Positions 1 through 10,989 of a stretch of DNA of 64,000 nt are shown one piece after another. The notes under the pieces were generated by a model. The model saw only the letters and a program-made list of their open reading frames with translations, did not search any database and had not been told where the DNA came from. The stretch comes from Congeria kusceri (Eukaryota > Mollusca > Bivalvia > Myida > Dreissenidae): contig CM051034.1 in the NCBI GenBank assembly GCA_027627225.1, positions 43,529,548 through 43,593,547 of the forward strand, given 5' to 3'. The first letter of the stretch is position 1, and each line of letters starts with the position of its first letter. The position numbers were made by a program, and so were the translations under genes.

Positions 1-2627
1 CAGGAAAAATTATGAAAAAAATCTCTATATTTACTCATAAAACATTCATTTATCATTTAATTTATTGAAAGCTGGGAAAAAAAAACTAGTATTAGAACGT
101 GTTGTATTTGATAACGTTCTAGAAAAAAAAGGCTACTATTGCTATAATATTGTAGTATGCAGTGCCCTGGAACAGTTTCTTATAAATCTTATCATATTAA
201 TATTTATTAACTGAAGTTCTGAACAGAGAATAAAATTGGAACATGTTGTGCATTGTAATAATTTCTTATAAATGTATCTTATAAAAACAAGAATTTCAAA
301 TATGCATATACATTTCTTGTAGGGAGAATTAAAATTTAAATCAAAATTAAAGCACTCACGGATTTTGCCGATATGACATGACGCTGCACCTGGCGAATAC
401 ACGCACGCACTTCACGAGGTGTCCTTGACCTTGCATAATTTGGCGCGAATATCTAGAAAACACGTTTTTATCATGGAAATACATGTCACAAATATGTTAC
501 ACATGTCACGAATGTTGTGTGTATTTAGAAAGCATTGCTTAAATCGACCGTGAGTAGTTAAGACGTAATTTACGAATAACGCGTATAAAACCTAAATATC
601 GCTCTTACGTAAATAAAAGTAAGTGTAACACTTGCCTATTATAATATATATTAAACCTATTTAAATTATCCATAGATAGAAACTCACGAGTATTGAGCTA
701 TGAGACACAAACATTCGCATCAAACTGCTGTACTTGGCCATTTACGGCACATGAACACTGAAACTTTCTTTTAAATGTAATTTTCATATATTTGCTGACG
801 ACATATTTTATATGTTTGAACAGTTACTCGTCGAACGGATGTCGGCTTCAAATCAAAGGCTTGCTTCGCACTTTGACGCTGAAATCACGTGCAGCATATT
901 TAAAATCGCGGCAAGATTTTAGTATTACTAAGAACGGGTCGCCATGCAGCATGTGCGCGAGTAAAATGCAAAAGTGTGAAATGGTTTAACATTGAATGTT
1001 TTAACAGTTGGATTTAATTATTTTATATACTTTAAAAAGCCATTTTGAAATTGGGGTTCTCGCGTTGATAGCCAAAGCGTGACAGCAAATTAATTTCACC
1101 AAAAAAAAAATAAAGTTGCACAAAATTATTAATAGGAATTACATATCTTTACGACAAAATCGTGGTATGTTATAAAAAAGCGAATTATTTCTCAACACCC
1201 ATGGAAAGCGTGCGTTTACTGCTGCTGTTAAATGCAATGATACATGTATATTTTTTACCACAGCCTTGTCATGTAAAAAGATCGCGTTAAAAAAATAAAT
1301 GTCGATGTGCCGTAATGCGAATATAAATTGTAAGCTGTTTTAAAGTAACGGCGGTTCGCGCAGCATACCCGCTCGTTCGTCCGGGTATTGACCAAAGTGT
1401 ATTAAAATCAATAAATCTGTAAAATTCCAAATTCTAATCAAGTATGAACTTGTTTCTCGTTATTTAATAAATAGATCTAGTAACTTCATTTATTGTAGCT
1501 ACCTTTTCTTCACACTTTATATCGTTCAATAACTAACTTGAACAGTTAAACGATGTATTTTGTAATAACCATACATGTCTTAAGTATTAAATAAGTTTTT
1601 AGTCACATATTTAAGTTTGTATTGAAATACCAAGGTATAATACATTTTGATTTTTTTTAAATATAAAATGTACATATTTTCGGAAGTTACATTTCGGACG
1701 CATGTTTACATATACAACCCAATGCATTTGATTATATTTATGCTAGCTATACAATACACTATAGTTAAAACTGTCGGATTCACATGCTATTACTTATATT
1801 TGGGGGTTATTCTTACAGTATTTTAAAAACATACATTTGAAGTTTCTTTAAAAAAAAAAAAACTTAAAATAATGGCACAAAACATTGATAGTATGTTGTA
1901 TTACCAAAAATATTAAGTTAAACCATGTATTATGCTTCATATATAGAATGAAAACTATTTAGTTATATATAATTGATTAATACATATAAATTACTATAAT
2001 TATGCAAGGTAAATGTGAAGTATATATACATGAAAAAATCAGCAAAAAATAAACAAAAAATAATTATTTATAAATGAAGAAATTATATAACTTATATGTG
2101 TGGGTGTTTTTTTTTATACATATATATTGGTATATAATCTTGCAAAAATAAGAGCGCGCGCGAAAGTGCCCTTTTTAGGAATTAGCACCCTGCCCTTTTA
2201 AAATTCTGGCTGGAGCTCTGATAGAGGACCGTGATCGCACGCATATGGAAAAGCGGCGTGAGCTGTATCCGTGATCGTATCCGTCGTCTGCATGTAGCGT
2301 TTCCATGTGCGCGTATCGTACTTGCGTAATATGCTATTATGTATACATCTTGTATGTTATTTATAGACGGTACATTATTTCTTGATTTACGAAATAATTT
2401 TGCGTTGTTTGTCGGCTACAACGATTTGGAGTTCTGATGCGTAGGAATTCAACAACTGTATTCATTGTGACGTTACTTTCATTAATAAACGCTGAACGAA
2501 TGATGTCAGAATCGGAACTACATGTTTGCGTTGTTTATGGGTGGTATTACAATGGAATCGTGTGCCTTGATTAAGTACAACATTTAGATCTATACGTTTA
2601 AAACGAATCTTAGTACTATGTGTATGA
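1..2627. other. AT-rich intergenic DNA, no gene recognised
   Basis: I see no ORF with coding character, no splice-flanked exon matching any family in the window, and no clear inverted repeat here. The stretch is AT-rich with short homopolymer runs. A slightly GC-richer patch near 2150-2300 has no recognisable content. Confidence 0.5.
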
Positions 2628-2850
2628 ATTTATGAACAGAACAGAACAGAACAGGATTTTATTACACATAAACTTTACAGTTTCTAGTGTTAAACAAAAT
2701 GATAATACAAAATACATGAATATAGTAAGTCGTTGTTTTTCTTACAGATAAATAATAAATTGGTAATGGATGAACTATACAGATATTTTAGACAAACATG
2801 ATAACAGAGTATCTGGCTATATATGTAACTGCTTTAATATGTCGTTGTAT

Positions 2851-3170
2851 CCATAAAATAAATCAATATCTATGTAAAGAATAAAAAATAATACCATTTG
2901 AGTCACCGTCAAATGTGAGTAGTACACAGAATACCGAATTTTATGTATTACTTAATGTTAATGCAACAACTCCATCAACATACAATGGTTACACAACATG
3001 ATCCATAAAATAAATCAATATCTTTTTAAGGACAAAAGGTAGTGCAAATTGAATCATAATAAAATTTTAGTAATACACAGAATACCGAATTTTATTTATA
3101 CTTGATGTTAATGCAACAACTCTATCAGCATACAATAGTTACACAACATGATCAATAAAATAAATCAATA

Positions 3171-3209
<39 letters not shown>

Positions 3210-3236
3210 CAAAACAGAAAATATTACAATTTGAAT
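2851..3236. repeat. About 150-bp tandem repeat in LINE 3' UTR with T37 run
   Basis: The phrase ATAAAATAAATCAATATCT recurs near 2853, 3005 and 3155, about 150 bp apart. The intervening sequence (AATACCGAATTTTAT, CAACAACTC, ACACAACATGATC) repeats in the same order. In the third unit the short T run after this phrase has grown to 37 T (3173-3209), and unit-like sequence continues beyond it. The T run is therefore internal expansion rather than the LINE poly(A) tail. Confidence 0.75.
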
Positions 3237-3361
3237 CGTAGTAAAATATTAGTAGTACCCAGAAGAACTTGGTAGAAGCCTATCACTTTATGGCATAATG
3301 TATCATAATGAATTCAGTCTACAGTTATACATATAACTCCACCGTTACATATATAACACAG

Positions 3362-6300
3362 TTATACATTTCTTTGAGTGTAAACTTGGCGAATAGTTAG
3401 TGCCTCTGCTATGAACTTGCCTAACTTGAACATTTCACTTTTACTTTTTGTGGATAATAACTGTATGAGTTTAAACATGCTAGGTCTGACTCTATAATAA
3501 GTTTTAATGTATTTTCCTCTGATTATGGCAAAATTGGGGCATTTCAACAGAAAGTGGAATTCGTCTTCCACTTCGTTGCTGTCACATAATTGGCAGAGTC
3601 GCATATTTCTTTCCATTCTATCATACCTACCCGTCTGAATTCTAAGGTTATGTGCACAGATGCGTAGTTTCGTTATCGCTATTCTTAGATTTCTTGACAA
3701 AATCGTCTCGAGATATGATTCAAAAGAGAAGGTTTTTTTTAATGCTTTGTATACAATAAGTACCCTATTATCTTCAATATCTCGTTTCCACTCTTGTAGG
3801 AATTCGTCGATAACTCTTTGTTTAAACAAGGACATAAAAGTTGCCTCATTTATTTGTGAGTTATTTGACCACACATAATTAAATCCGTATTTACATAGTA
3901 AGTCCCTGACCTTTCCGAACCAATTACATTTATTATCCTTTAAGTCAGCCAAACCTTCTTCCAGTATGGATCGTACTATAATGTTTTCACTTTTAGTTAT
4001 TTTAAACCAATATTTTACTATGCGTACATATCTGTTAATATATAACGGGTATCTACCAAGTTCGCCGTAAATGCCTACATTTGAAGTTGATTTCCTTACA
4101 CCAAGAACAGCTTTGCAGAATTTAAGGTGCAGTTTTTCCAACTCGCTACACTTTGAAAAACCCCATAATTCGCACGAGTATGTAATAGTTGAAGCAACAA
4201 ACGCATCAAACAACTGTAAAGCTACCTTAGGTGTACAACTATAGTTTTTCAAGTTTGATAGCAATATATTTAGTGCCTTTAGACCCTTACCGCGCAGAGT
4301 GTTAGTATTGAGATTAAAGTTCCCTGTATAATTAAGTGTTACCCCCAGATATATAAAATCATTTACAATGTCTATGTTTTCGTTACCATATACCCACCGC
4401 TCATTACGTTTGATAGTTCCGCGTTTGCGGAAAACAATAATTTTGGTTTTTGTAATGTTGACTTGCAAACCCCAGGTATTACAATATTCATATAAACGGT
4501 CGATAGACTGTTGTAGATCTTCCGGCGTTTCACCTATGACAACCATATCGTCTGCAAATAGAAGTAGAATTAAACATATGTCTTGTGTATTTATTCCCGC
4601 ATTATGTCTATTTTGTAAAAACATTTCAAGATCGTCTACGAAAAGAGAAAAAAGTATCGGCGAGGTTATCTCCCCCTGCCTTAGCCCGACTGCTATATTA
4701 AAATATTCGGAGTATGTGTTGCAATGTCTAACACAACATTTGACTGATTGGTACATACTGCGTATAATGCGCAACATTTTGCCGTCCACATTCGACTTAT
4801 ATAACTTTAGCCATAATGCATTTAAATATATGGAATCAAAGCAACGTTTCATATCAATAAAACAACAATACAATCGTCTATTCATATTAACATATTTTTC
4901 AATAATTGAATTTATTATGAAAACTGCATCTATGGTTGACCTGCATTTTCTAAATCCGAACTGCGCGTCAGATATAACATCATTGTTTTCGCACCAAATC
5001 GATATTCGCTGATTGAGTATACATGTAAACAGTTTTCCAAAGTTACTTAATAAGGTGATGCCTCTATAATTACTAGGATCTGATTTATCTCCCTTCTTAT
5101 ATATAGGTATTATAATCCCTTCTGTCCAAGCTAACGGGAATTTACCAGTATTTAAAATTATGTTAAAAATCGTTGTTATATAACCAGCCAAAATATCGCA
5201 GGCTTCTATAAAATATTCGTTTAGCAAATTATCTAAACCAGGCGATTTACATTTCTTTAAGAGGGCAATAGCTTTAACTACTTCGTTATATGTAATTTGG
5301 TTATCAAGGTCACCTAGCACATTATCGAAATTTTCGAAGTCATGGTTCGAGTTAAATTCTTCTGCATTAGCATTATAAGTAAGATTTTCGTCCGAAAACA
5401 TTTGCTGAAAATGATTTTTAAAATCATTTAGCGACGTATTACTATTGTAACAATGTGTATTCTGCGACCTAAAGTACTTCCAAAATTCCTTGGGTTTTTT
5501 CCGTTTAAGGTCTTCGAATTGTTTACAGCGTTTAAGATTGTATGCTTTGCGTTTATTTTTTGTAATCATTTTAAATTTACTTTTTAATTGGCACATTTTA
5601 ACTCTATCAGTATCGATATGTGAGTTATTATATATATGCAATGCATCTTTATACGACTGTTTCGCTTCACTACAATCTTGATCAAACCATTTATCGCTGT
5701 CCGATATAGTTTGTCGTTCAAATTGTGGATATTTTTTAACGCGTTTGATAAATAATGGGTCTGCCACCTCTCTTAAAATATTTGTGAAATTTTTAACTAT
5801 TGTGTCAGTATTTGCGTTATTTGGATCTACGTGACTGTGAATTAGATTGTTAAAATCCGTTGCCTTGCTTATTAAACCATCTCGGAAATGCTGTTTTTCA
5901 TCATCCCTCCATTTCACCTGCTCGCTTATGTATGGTTTGTATACTGCAACTCGCAAGTTGCATTTTATATTAAACGACAGCGGGGCATGATCACTGTAAT
6001 TATTAAACTCTTTTACACTAAAGTTATCTACTATATTAAAGGAATGTTCACTTAGAATCAAATAATCGATGACACTTGCACCATGAGTATTAAAACATGT
6101 GTATTTACCAATGCTATAATCCGAGCCCAATCTCCCGTTAGCAATTCTCAATGTCGTGGCCTTACATAGGTCAAGTAAATTATTTCCTTGAGTGTTACTT
6201 CCCTTATCCATCGAGAATCTTGGTAGCGTGTTATCAGCTAAATAGTATTCGGGGTCAATATCGTATACATAAGAATCACAGAGAATAGCATCACATTTAC

Positions 6301-6790
6301 ACGCTGTTCTAGCGTTAAAATCCCCAGCTATCATTACTGTACCCAACCCTTGAAAATGGTTAATATCGCTACCGAGACTTTCAAACAGGTCCGTATCTAT
6401 CAAGTTGGCCATCGGCGATTCGCTTCCCCACATATATACTGCTGCAATAAAAATATCTTCATTATTGTTAAAAAACGTTTTATCTAGTTTAAGCCATATT
6501 ATGGTGTCGTGAATATTCTTAACAACCGATATTCCACTGGTTAAGCTACTGCGCGTGTATATTACTATACCGCCACTATTGCGCTTGGCTTGCCTGTGTC
6601 TATATTTCCTAAAAATGTTATTACAATCGTACCCAGAAAGTTCTATTTTGCTTGCTTTGTCAGTCCATGATTCTAACAATATAATTAAATCATACTGTGA
6701 TAAAAGAGTAACGAAATCCGGATCCTCCCGCTTGGCTGCACTCAAACCATTGCAGTTCCAAACTATACACTTAAGTCCATCCGGCCCCTC
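3362..6790 (-). CDS. LINE ORF2: AP endonuclease and reverse transcriptase (copy 1)
   Basis: About 1,140 codons are open on the minus strand. They start directly after the ORF1 TAG stop in the same frame, and no AUG precedes the endonuclease domain. Counting from the TTG at 6745: catalytic ESW near residue 25; GDFNAR at 141-146; SDH at 251-253, with the preceding WNCNG motif just upstream of the TTG. The RT follows with YKKGDKSDPSNYRGITLL, DAQFGFR, FIDMKRCFDS, GLRQGEITSPILFSLFVDDL and the FADDM catalytic box. The C-terminus has a C-x2-C...H...C knuckle (CQLC, then EDEFHF). In this family the endonuclease nicks the target and the RT primes on it. No stop or frameshift is visible, so the protein is probably functional or recently so. 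Confidence 0.93.
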   Translation of the reverse strand, partial: EGPDGLKCIVWNCNGLSAAKREDPDFVTLLSQYDLIILLESWTDKASKIELSGYDCNNIFRKYRHRQAKRNSGGIVIYTRSSLTSGISVVKNIHDTIIWLKLDKTFFNNNEDIFIAAVYMWGSESPMANLIDTDLFESLGSDINHFQGLGTVMIAGDFNARTACKCDAILCDSYVYDIDPEYYLADNTLPRFSMDKGSNTQGNNLLDLCKATTLRIANGRLGSDYSIGKYTCFNTHGASVIDYLILSEHSFNIVDNFSVKEFNNYSDHAPLSFNIKCNLRVAVYKPYISEQVKWRDDEKQHFRDGLISKATDFNNLIHSHVDPNNANTDTIVKNFTNILREVADPLFIKRVKKYPQFERQTISDSDKWFDQDCSEAKQSYKDALHIYNNSHIDTDRVKMCQLKSKFKMITKNKRKAYNLKRCKQFEDLKRKKPKEFWKYFRSQNTHCYNSNTSLNDFKNHFQQMFSDENLTYNANAEEFNSNHDFENFDNVLGDLDNQITYNEVVKAIALLKKCKSPGLDNLLNEYFIEACDILAGYITTIFNIILNTGKFPLAWTEGIIIPIYKKGDKSDPSNYRGITLLSNFGKLFTCILNQRISIWCENNDVISDAQFGFRKCRSTIDAVFIINSIIEKYVNMNRRLYCCFIDMKRCFDSIYLNALWLKLYKSNVDGKMLRIIRSMYQSVKCCVRHCNTYSEYFNIAVGLRQGEITSPILFSLFVDDLEMFLQNRHNAGINTQDICLILLLFADDMVVIGETPEDLQQSIDRLYEYCNTWGLQVNITKTKIIVFRKRGTIKRNERWVYGNENIDIVNDFIYLGVTLNYTGNFNLNTNTLRGKGLKALNILLSNLKNYSCTPKVALQLFDAFVASTITYSCELWGFSKCSELEKLHLKFCKAVLGVRKSTSNVGIYGELGRYPLYINRYVRIVKYWFKITKSENIIVRSILEEGLADLKDNKCNWFGKVRDLLCKYGFNYVWSNNSQINEATFMSLFKQRVIDEFLQEWKRDIEDNRVLIVYKALKKTFSFESYLETILSRNLRIAITKLRICAHNLRIQTGRYDRMERNMRLCQLCDSNEVEDEFHFLLKCPNFAIIRGKYIKTYYRVRPSMFKLIQLLSTKSKSEMFKLGKFIAEALTIRQVYTQRNV

Positions 6791-7885
6791 CTATGCATCC
6801 TTTATTGGCCTGCCGTCGATGTATAAAGTGTCGTATGACACCCACGCCCGTTTTCCCGCCTGTTTTTCCTCTTTGGCTCTTTTGAAGAGACGCCTCCTTT
6901 TAAGTGCAACTTCCGGTGGGAACTGCTCTGTGACGTAAAACGGTGTTCCCATTAAATTTCGGCTGCTCCCGCGGACCTGCTCTCTGTCATTAAAGAACGA
7001 GAATTTACATACGATGCTTCGGTGCCTCCCATCGCCGCCGTTTCCGGCAGGTCTGATTCCGTTTGTGATTTTGTGGCCCATCCTGTGCACTCTCTCAAAT
7101 CTCATGGCAGCCACCGCTTCCTTGGTAAATTTTAGCTTCTCCGACATGAATGATCTCACTATTTCTTCGCATTTTGTCGGCGTTTCATTTTCTTCCTCTG
7201 GGATATTGCCGAATATTAGATTGTTTCTCATACTCTGTGATTGCACATAGTTCATGTCATCTCTTAGTCTGTTGTTAGCCTGTTCCAGGTCAGATATCCT
7301 TCTCCTTGCCCCCTCTATGTCAATGCCCACGGAATCTATTTTGTTTTCCACCCTGTCGACTTTTTCCCTAGAATCCTTGGTGACTGTACCCATGTGTAAC
7401 CATAGTTTTTTGAATTCCTTTTCAAAATTGTCCATTTTCCTCTCTAGTCCCTCGAGTACCTTAAATCGTGCGTCCATATCGTTTAGTTTTAGATCCATTT
7501 TACCAAGCATGGCTATAATGTCCGAGTTTGTTGGCCCCATATTGTTTTGGCACGTTTTGCTTTCCATAGTTATAAACAGATTCGGCTCGCCGATTTGGTT
7601 TGTATCACTCACTCTACTTAGCTCGTCGGATGCGCAACTGTTGCTCACGTTAATCCCCTCGTTAATTCCTTCGTCAATATCACTCACACTACTTAGTCCG
7701 TCAAATACGTTACTTATGCTCACGGTAATCTCCTCGTGATATAACACAGAGTTGGCTTCGCCCAATACCTGGCTGATTAATCCAAGCCCCCCTGGCGATT
7801 TTTGCGTATTTACACGTTTGCTAGCTTCAAAATCCTCCCCACTTTCACTTCTTTTCTTCTTTTCTTTTCTTTTTCTTCCTGTCAT
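6791..7885 (-). CDS. LINE ORF1: coiled-coil/RRM-like RNA-binding protein (copy 1)
   Basis: This 364-aa protein starts at an ATG (7885, minus) and ends in TAG just before ORF2, in the same frame. Residues 1-110 are basic then acidic and low in predicted structure. About 110-205 is a heptad-rich coiled coil (LGKMDLKLNDMDARFK onward). About 205-300 resembles the RRM-like core of L1-type ORF1p (NNLIFGNIPEE, then RFERVHRMG). The C-terminal part is basic (KRRRLFKRAKEE, AGKRAWVSYD). L1-type ORF1 proteins trimerise by the coiled coil and coat element RNA. The same C-terminal pattern is found in the truncated second LINE at 35716-35831, which confirms the assignment within the window. Confidence 0.88.
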   Translation of the reverse strand: MTGRKRKEKKKRSESGEDFEASKRVNTQKSPGGLGLISQVLGEANSVLYHEEITVSISNVFDGLSSVSDIDEGINEGINVSNSCASDELSRVSDTNQIGEPNLFITMESKTCQNNMGPTNSDIIAMLGKMDLKLNDMDARFKVLEGLERKMDNFEKEFKKLWLHMGTVTKDSREKVDRVENKIDSVGIDIEGARRRISDLEQANNRLRDDMNYVQSQSMRNNLIFGNIPEEENETPTKCEEIVRSFMSEKLKFTKEAVAAMRFERVHRMGHKITNGIRPAGNGGDGRHRSIVCKFSFFNDREQVRGSSRNLMGTPFYVTEQFPPEVALKRRRLFKRAKEEKQAGKRAWVSYDTLYIDGRPIKDA

Positions 7886-8042
7886 TTCAATAACATTTTT
7901 TACACTGGTACCAAGTTCACATTATATCCTTTATTTGATATTAAAATTATGATTTTCCTATTAAAAACCATATTAAAGTTGACAAAATATATCCAAATCT
8001 TGCCAGAGCTCAAAAAAACACGTCTGCTCGTCTCGGCTTACT

Positions 8043-8287
8043 ATTTATGAACATGCATACATTCTAGTTGATTGCTAAATGCACTATGATACGTGTAACC
8101 AATTAGAAATGTGCTAATAAAACAAACAAACAAACAGGTTTTGCTGAGTACGTGTTTTGACGGCTGTACAGTTGATAATGGCAATAACAGTGGAGCATTG
8201 TCGATTCATTAAAGCCCATAAATTGTTTGTAAAATATTTTGGATGAAAAGTACATAATGTATCGCGTCCTGAGAAAACCTGCATTAT
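8043..8287. other. Spacer between LINE 5' flank and TIR element
   Basis: It holds the right-hand target-site copy of the LINE and a short (AAAC)n microsatellite near 8118-8136 that follows an AATAAAA-like word. It might be the tail of another old retroelement fragment. Nothing else is recognised. Confidence 0.4.
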
Positions 8288-9766
8288 GGCCCCATCACAC
8301 CAGAGCACGTGCGTTCTAGGTTCTCCAAGTCTTCACCACGTCCTGGGCCCGTATTCACCAACCCATTCTTAGATTTAAGAATAAAGAATTTTATTGAAAT
8401 TATGTTATTCTATAAACGCTGTTGTTTTGAATTTTACTTGGTATTCACAAATGCTAATTGTAGCATTCTTCATTTAGAAAGATTTGTTAATGACATTTTT
8501 GACATTGGTACCCATATTATTTGCAAACGAACAATTATTTTTCAAGAGTTTCAGTCTAAATTTGTATTATTAAGTCTTAGAATGGATTGGTGAATACGGG
8601 CCCTGATTTTTCGTAAGGACGTGGTGAGAACGTGGCGTAAAGGCGAAATATATGTCGATAGCCCACATGTACGAGGACCCTTCTACGCTGGTATACTACG
8701 CCCTGCCATTTACGCTTAGCTGGAGCACTGACTATGTCCGTTATCCGCGTCCTTGTCGTTGAAATACGCAGGAACCGTTCCGTTGTCCGTATTTGCTCCC
8801 GTGACGGACACCTTCACGGACGGGTTGACGAGAGTCCGGGGCTCACTACGTTCTTACCACGCACATAACCACCGTCCCTAGCACGCAAATAGTGCGTATC
8901 CACTGCATGCGTCCAACAGGCACATACTACGTAAGCCTTACGCTACTACTACGTCCACCCGGTCATATAAAACACGCCTTCACGCTCTGTCCGGTATTAG
9001 CCACACGTGGTGGCATAAATTTTACCATGTTAACTGTTAACCACAAGCCTGAAATCTGCTGTCCAAATTCAGCCAGTGACGGACTCGACTAACCTCGGCC
9101 TTATCCGGTACTTAACAGAAGCAATTTGACATTCTTCCACGGTCTGTTGTTCCTTGGGGGAAAATATTTGAAATATGGCTTCCCTTTCGCTCATCATTTC
9201 AACATTGATTTATAATATACATGTAATTCTGGCCAAGAATTTATACTTTCCAAAAATACGCAGTACTGACGCATTGCTTTTGCAGTAAAAACCAGGGTCA
9301 AACCTAGCGTTAACCTAGCACTAACGCAGTACAAACTTTGAGAGTGAAAAGGACCTGAATGGACATGGGGAGGGCCGGCGAAAGTCTTTATAAGGTCTAT
9401 GGGCAGACGCCACCTGGACGGGATGAGCGTGAATAGGACGCAGTACAAGCGTAGTGAGAACGCAGCAAGAGCGCAGCCTGCAGTAGACACGTCAGGTATT
9501 CCTCACTGCGTCCATACTACGTCCTTACTACGTCAATGCGGTCCCTATACGCTTCCGTTAGGTTCGTACTGCGTCCACGGTCCTTCCACGTCATCACGAC
9601 GCAAGTTGTGTGCATGCTCAAAACCTCTCCACGTCCTCCACGTTTATCAAGACCCTACTAAGTATCCACTACGTGTCTGTCGGTTCGCACCACGTCCAAG
9701 CAAGACCTCACCACCTCCTGTCAGGGCGTGGAAGACGTAGTTAGGACGTGCTGCGGTGTGATGGCA
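8288..9766. mobile_element. TIR element with word-repetitive interior, about 1.5 kb
   Basis: The ends form an imperfect terminal inverted repeat: CCCATCACACC-AGAGCACGT on the left, and ACGTGCTGC-GGTGTGATGGC on the right. There is no transposase ORF. Most of the interior is made of short degenerate words around CTACGTCC / GGACGTAGTA in both orientations (for example 8830-8990 and 9490-9740). It looks like a non-autonomous DNA element whose interior grew from its own terminal words. A separate MITE is nested at 8345-8603. Confidence 0.7.
8345..8603. mobile_element. MITE with GGGCCCGTATTCACCAA inverted ends (copy 1)
   Basis: The ends are inverted copies: GGGCCCGTATTCACCAA, then CATTCTTAGA, on the left; TCTTAGAATGGATTGGTGAA, then TACGGGCCC, on the right. 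The length is 259 bp with no coding capacity. The flanks (TCACCACGTCCT / AGGACGTGGTGA) belong to the host element, so this MITE inserted into its inverted structure. Related copies are at 30754-31020 and 39632-39901. Confidence 0.82.
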
Positions 9767-10325
9767 CTATTAAAGACAAAATGTTCGATTTTCGGTAACT
9801 GCATTCTTTTCCGGTTTGAAATATGTAAATAACGTAACAATTTTTGAACAGGAACCATTTATAATATACAATAACATCTACCTATTTAACGTTAAAAAGG
9901 GCGTTTGGACACGTTATTTTGATGACGCGTCGTACGAAATACATTTTGTAAGCGTGTGTTGTATTATTTTAATATTGTCATTATTTATTGAGGACATATC
10001 CTGTCAAAAATGCATCTAACTTGATGACATGCCAACTTCCAAATAGCACATTGTAATTTCCTTTGTGGTATCTTTCAACTCTCTACATAGTAGAAATAAC
10101 TTAGTTCCATGTCGTAGAATCTTACTTTTAGTCTGCAACTATCGGATTTTGTTTTCCCAATTCCATTGTCAGGAGATGCAATATCTATACTATTCAATCA
10201 AAGTTGAATCTTCCATGTAACTTTCCAGTTAATCTTGTCATTTAAATGGTGTGTCGAATCTCTCTTTCAAATGCCTGATATTTTATAAAATATTGATCAT
10301 TTGTCATCAATACTTCTTGAATTAA
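9767..10325. other. Intergenic, nothing recognised
   Basis: AT-rich single-copy-looking sequence with no convincing ORF, exon or repeat. Confidence 0.4.
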
Positions 10326-10534
10326 AGGGACCTGTTCACAAATTGACGAATTGAAATTTTTCAACTGTTTGTCAGTTATTCCAAAAATAAAAGAACAGTG
10401 TATACAAGGGAGCAAAATAACAGTACGGACCCAGAAATATGCTGTAAACACCGTTTCGTTTAAGAGTAATCATCAGTTGAAAATGATACAATTATAAAGC
10501 GTTTGTAACGCTTAAGGTTAAATACCATTATGTA

Positions 10535-10950
10535 TCCCTCCGTGATCCATTCGAAAGTAGTGCCTATTACTAAAGAGTTCCTTTTGTCTTCTGGTATAAA
10601 AGGCATTTAGCAATCTCAGACATGCCTTTTGTGGTTATTTCTTATATCCCATGTGTGTCTGGAACATTGTGGTGTATTTCATAGAAAGGTGAACTTTGTG
10701 GTGTGTTTACTGTGTTATGGGGCTTTTGGCGAAATATGACTGCCGAAACCCTGTTTTCTACCGGTGTCTGCATTCAGGCGAAATGCATTTTCTTAGAAGT
10801 AACATGACGTATCTTTTTTATTGCAATTTTGGAAGAGGAAATATTCATCTTTAAATTGATACCAAGCTTGCACAATCTGAAATAAAGGAAAGGTTAGAAA
10901 AATGCTTGGAAAGATCGCCGTTTTATAGTGGGACCCTATGGGAATTGGAA
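10535..10950 (+). repeat. Dispersed repeat, copy 1 (inverted copy at 57065-57490)
   Basis: This stretch is the reverse complement of 57065-57490 over about 400 bp. Matching phrases include CGAAAGTAGTGCCTATTACT, GGCATGTCT/AGACATGCC, the CCGAAACCCTG region and GCATTTCGCCTGAATGCA-type sequence. It has no ORF. The class is unknown. A copy on each strand 46 kb apart indicates an interspersed element rather than a local duplication. Confidence 0.7.
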
Positions 10951-10989
10951 TTGCTGATATCTAACCTAAACGATTGTATAATATGGAGC

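Larger units (their letters stand above)
2639..8042 (-). mobile_element. Full-length non-LTR retrotransposon (LINE), copy 1
   Basis: The element carries an L1-like ORF1 (6791-7885) and an endonuclease/reverse transcriptase ORF2 (3362-6790), both open, on the minus strand. It is bounded by a perfect 11-bp direct repeat, ATTTATGAACA, at 2628-2638 and 8043-8053, which I read as the target-site duplication. Read 5' to 3' on the minus strand, the 3' end has AATAAAA (about 2657-2663) followed by four CTGTT pentamers at the junction, so the tail is a microsatellite and not poly(A). The 5' UTR is about 160 bp (7886-8042). The 3' UTR (2639-3361) contains about two and a half degenerate 150-bp repeats and a T37 run. 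Complete ends, intact ORFs and a perfect TSD suggest a recent insertion. Clade is uncertain: an APE-type endonuclease LINE of the jockey/CR1/L1-Tx1 kind. Confidence 0.9.

Noticed and set aside
3173..3209. T37 run as the poly(A) tail of the minus-strand LINE
   Set aside because: Repeat units continue past it and the target-site duplication lies at 2628-2638, so the element ends further left after CTGTT repeats.
4368..5012. 214-aa plus-strand frame
   Set aside because: It is antisense to LINE ORF2 and has no motif of its own.
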